Below are positions 63,920-64,000 of a DNA stretch of 64,000 nucleotides, in pieces. Where the stretch lies: contig CAWFAS010000002.1 in the NCBI GenBank assembly GCA_963813895.1, positions 62,001-126,000 on the forward strand. The letters run 5' to 3'. This DNA is from DASZWJ01 sp963813895. GTDB taxonomy: Bacteria; Pseudomonadota; Gammaproteobacteria; JAURND01. The notes under the pieces are model-generated. The model was not told the DNA's origin. It searched no databases and was given only the letters and a program-made list of their open reading frames with translations. Position numbers and translations under genes: made by a program. Every line of letters starts with the position of its first letter. Position 1 is the first letter of the stretch.

Positions 63920-64000
63920 ATATCACCTGAAAAAATTTAAAATTTTATGTATAAGCCTCCCATTTGTCTTAGGATGCGAATATTTTAGTATAGTCGAAGC

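Overview
The window is an AT-rich gammaproteobacterial chromosome segment. Protein content (leuACDB, gyrA, serC, ttcA, OprD-type porin, Sel1 protein, FUSC and POT transporters, abundant palindromic intergenic repeats) fits a Legionellales or Coxiella-like lineage, probably host-associated. This placement is inferred from gene content only. No rRNA, tRNA or CRISPR array was recognised.

Layout. (1) 1-3934: leucine operon, the 3' end of leuA followed by leuC, leuD and leuB, with a palindromic element between leuD and leuB. (2) 3935-8500: a decaying accessory stretch. It holds an IS66 transposase remnant, four minus-strand genes for Ser/Lys-rich proteins (one with Sel1 repeats), two nested inverted-repeat elements and a frameshifted, N-terminally truncated dapE. 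(3) 8504-25664: envelope and metabolism. Genes here are a porin, a FUSC protein divergent from an ABC exporter-like half transporter, a POT peptide transporter followed by a DUF1460 protein, a small unknown protein, ggt, a cystathionine beta-synthase/gamma-lyase pair, apt, a tyrosine recombinase, serC and gyrA.

(4) 26026-45588: first surface-polysaccharide region. It contains a GtrB/GtrA pair, an amidohydrolase, flippase (Wzx), polymerase (Wzy), a GT2 transferase, acetoacetyl-CoA synthetase, two tandem DUF6056-like membrane proteins, a PglE-PglD-PglC-like set, a GT4 enzyme with a vestigial duplicate behind it, and a second decoration module (GT-C-like membrane protein, DPM1-like GT2, SMR-like small transporter). 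(5) 45772-48691: a small accessory island with an archaeal-type AAA ATPase, an MNT-HEPN fusion and a VapBC-type toxin-antitoxin pair.

(6) 48782-53233: ttcA, a RimK-like ATP-grasp protein, an SDR dehydrogenase and a dicarboxylate/amino-acid symporter. (7) 53230-63919: second polysaccharide region, all on the minus strand: ugd, a PglF/WbpM-like dehydratase, WbpP/TviC and WbpO/TviB homologues, a GT4 enzyme, and rfbB-D-C-A for dTDP-L-rhamnose. Together (4) and (7) predict a Wzx/Wzy-type glycan. It would be primed by a PglC-type transferase on a bacillosamine-like sugar, would contain rhamnose and hexuronic or N-acetylhexosaminuronic acid, and could be decorated from lipid-linked sugars. The pathway assignments come from family membership; sugar identities are inference.
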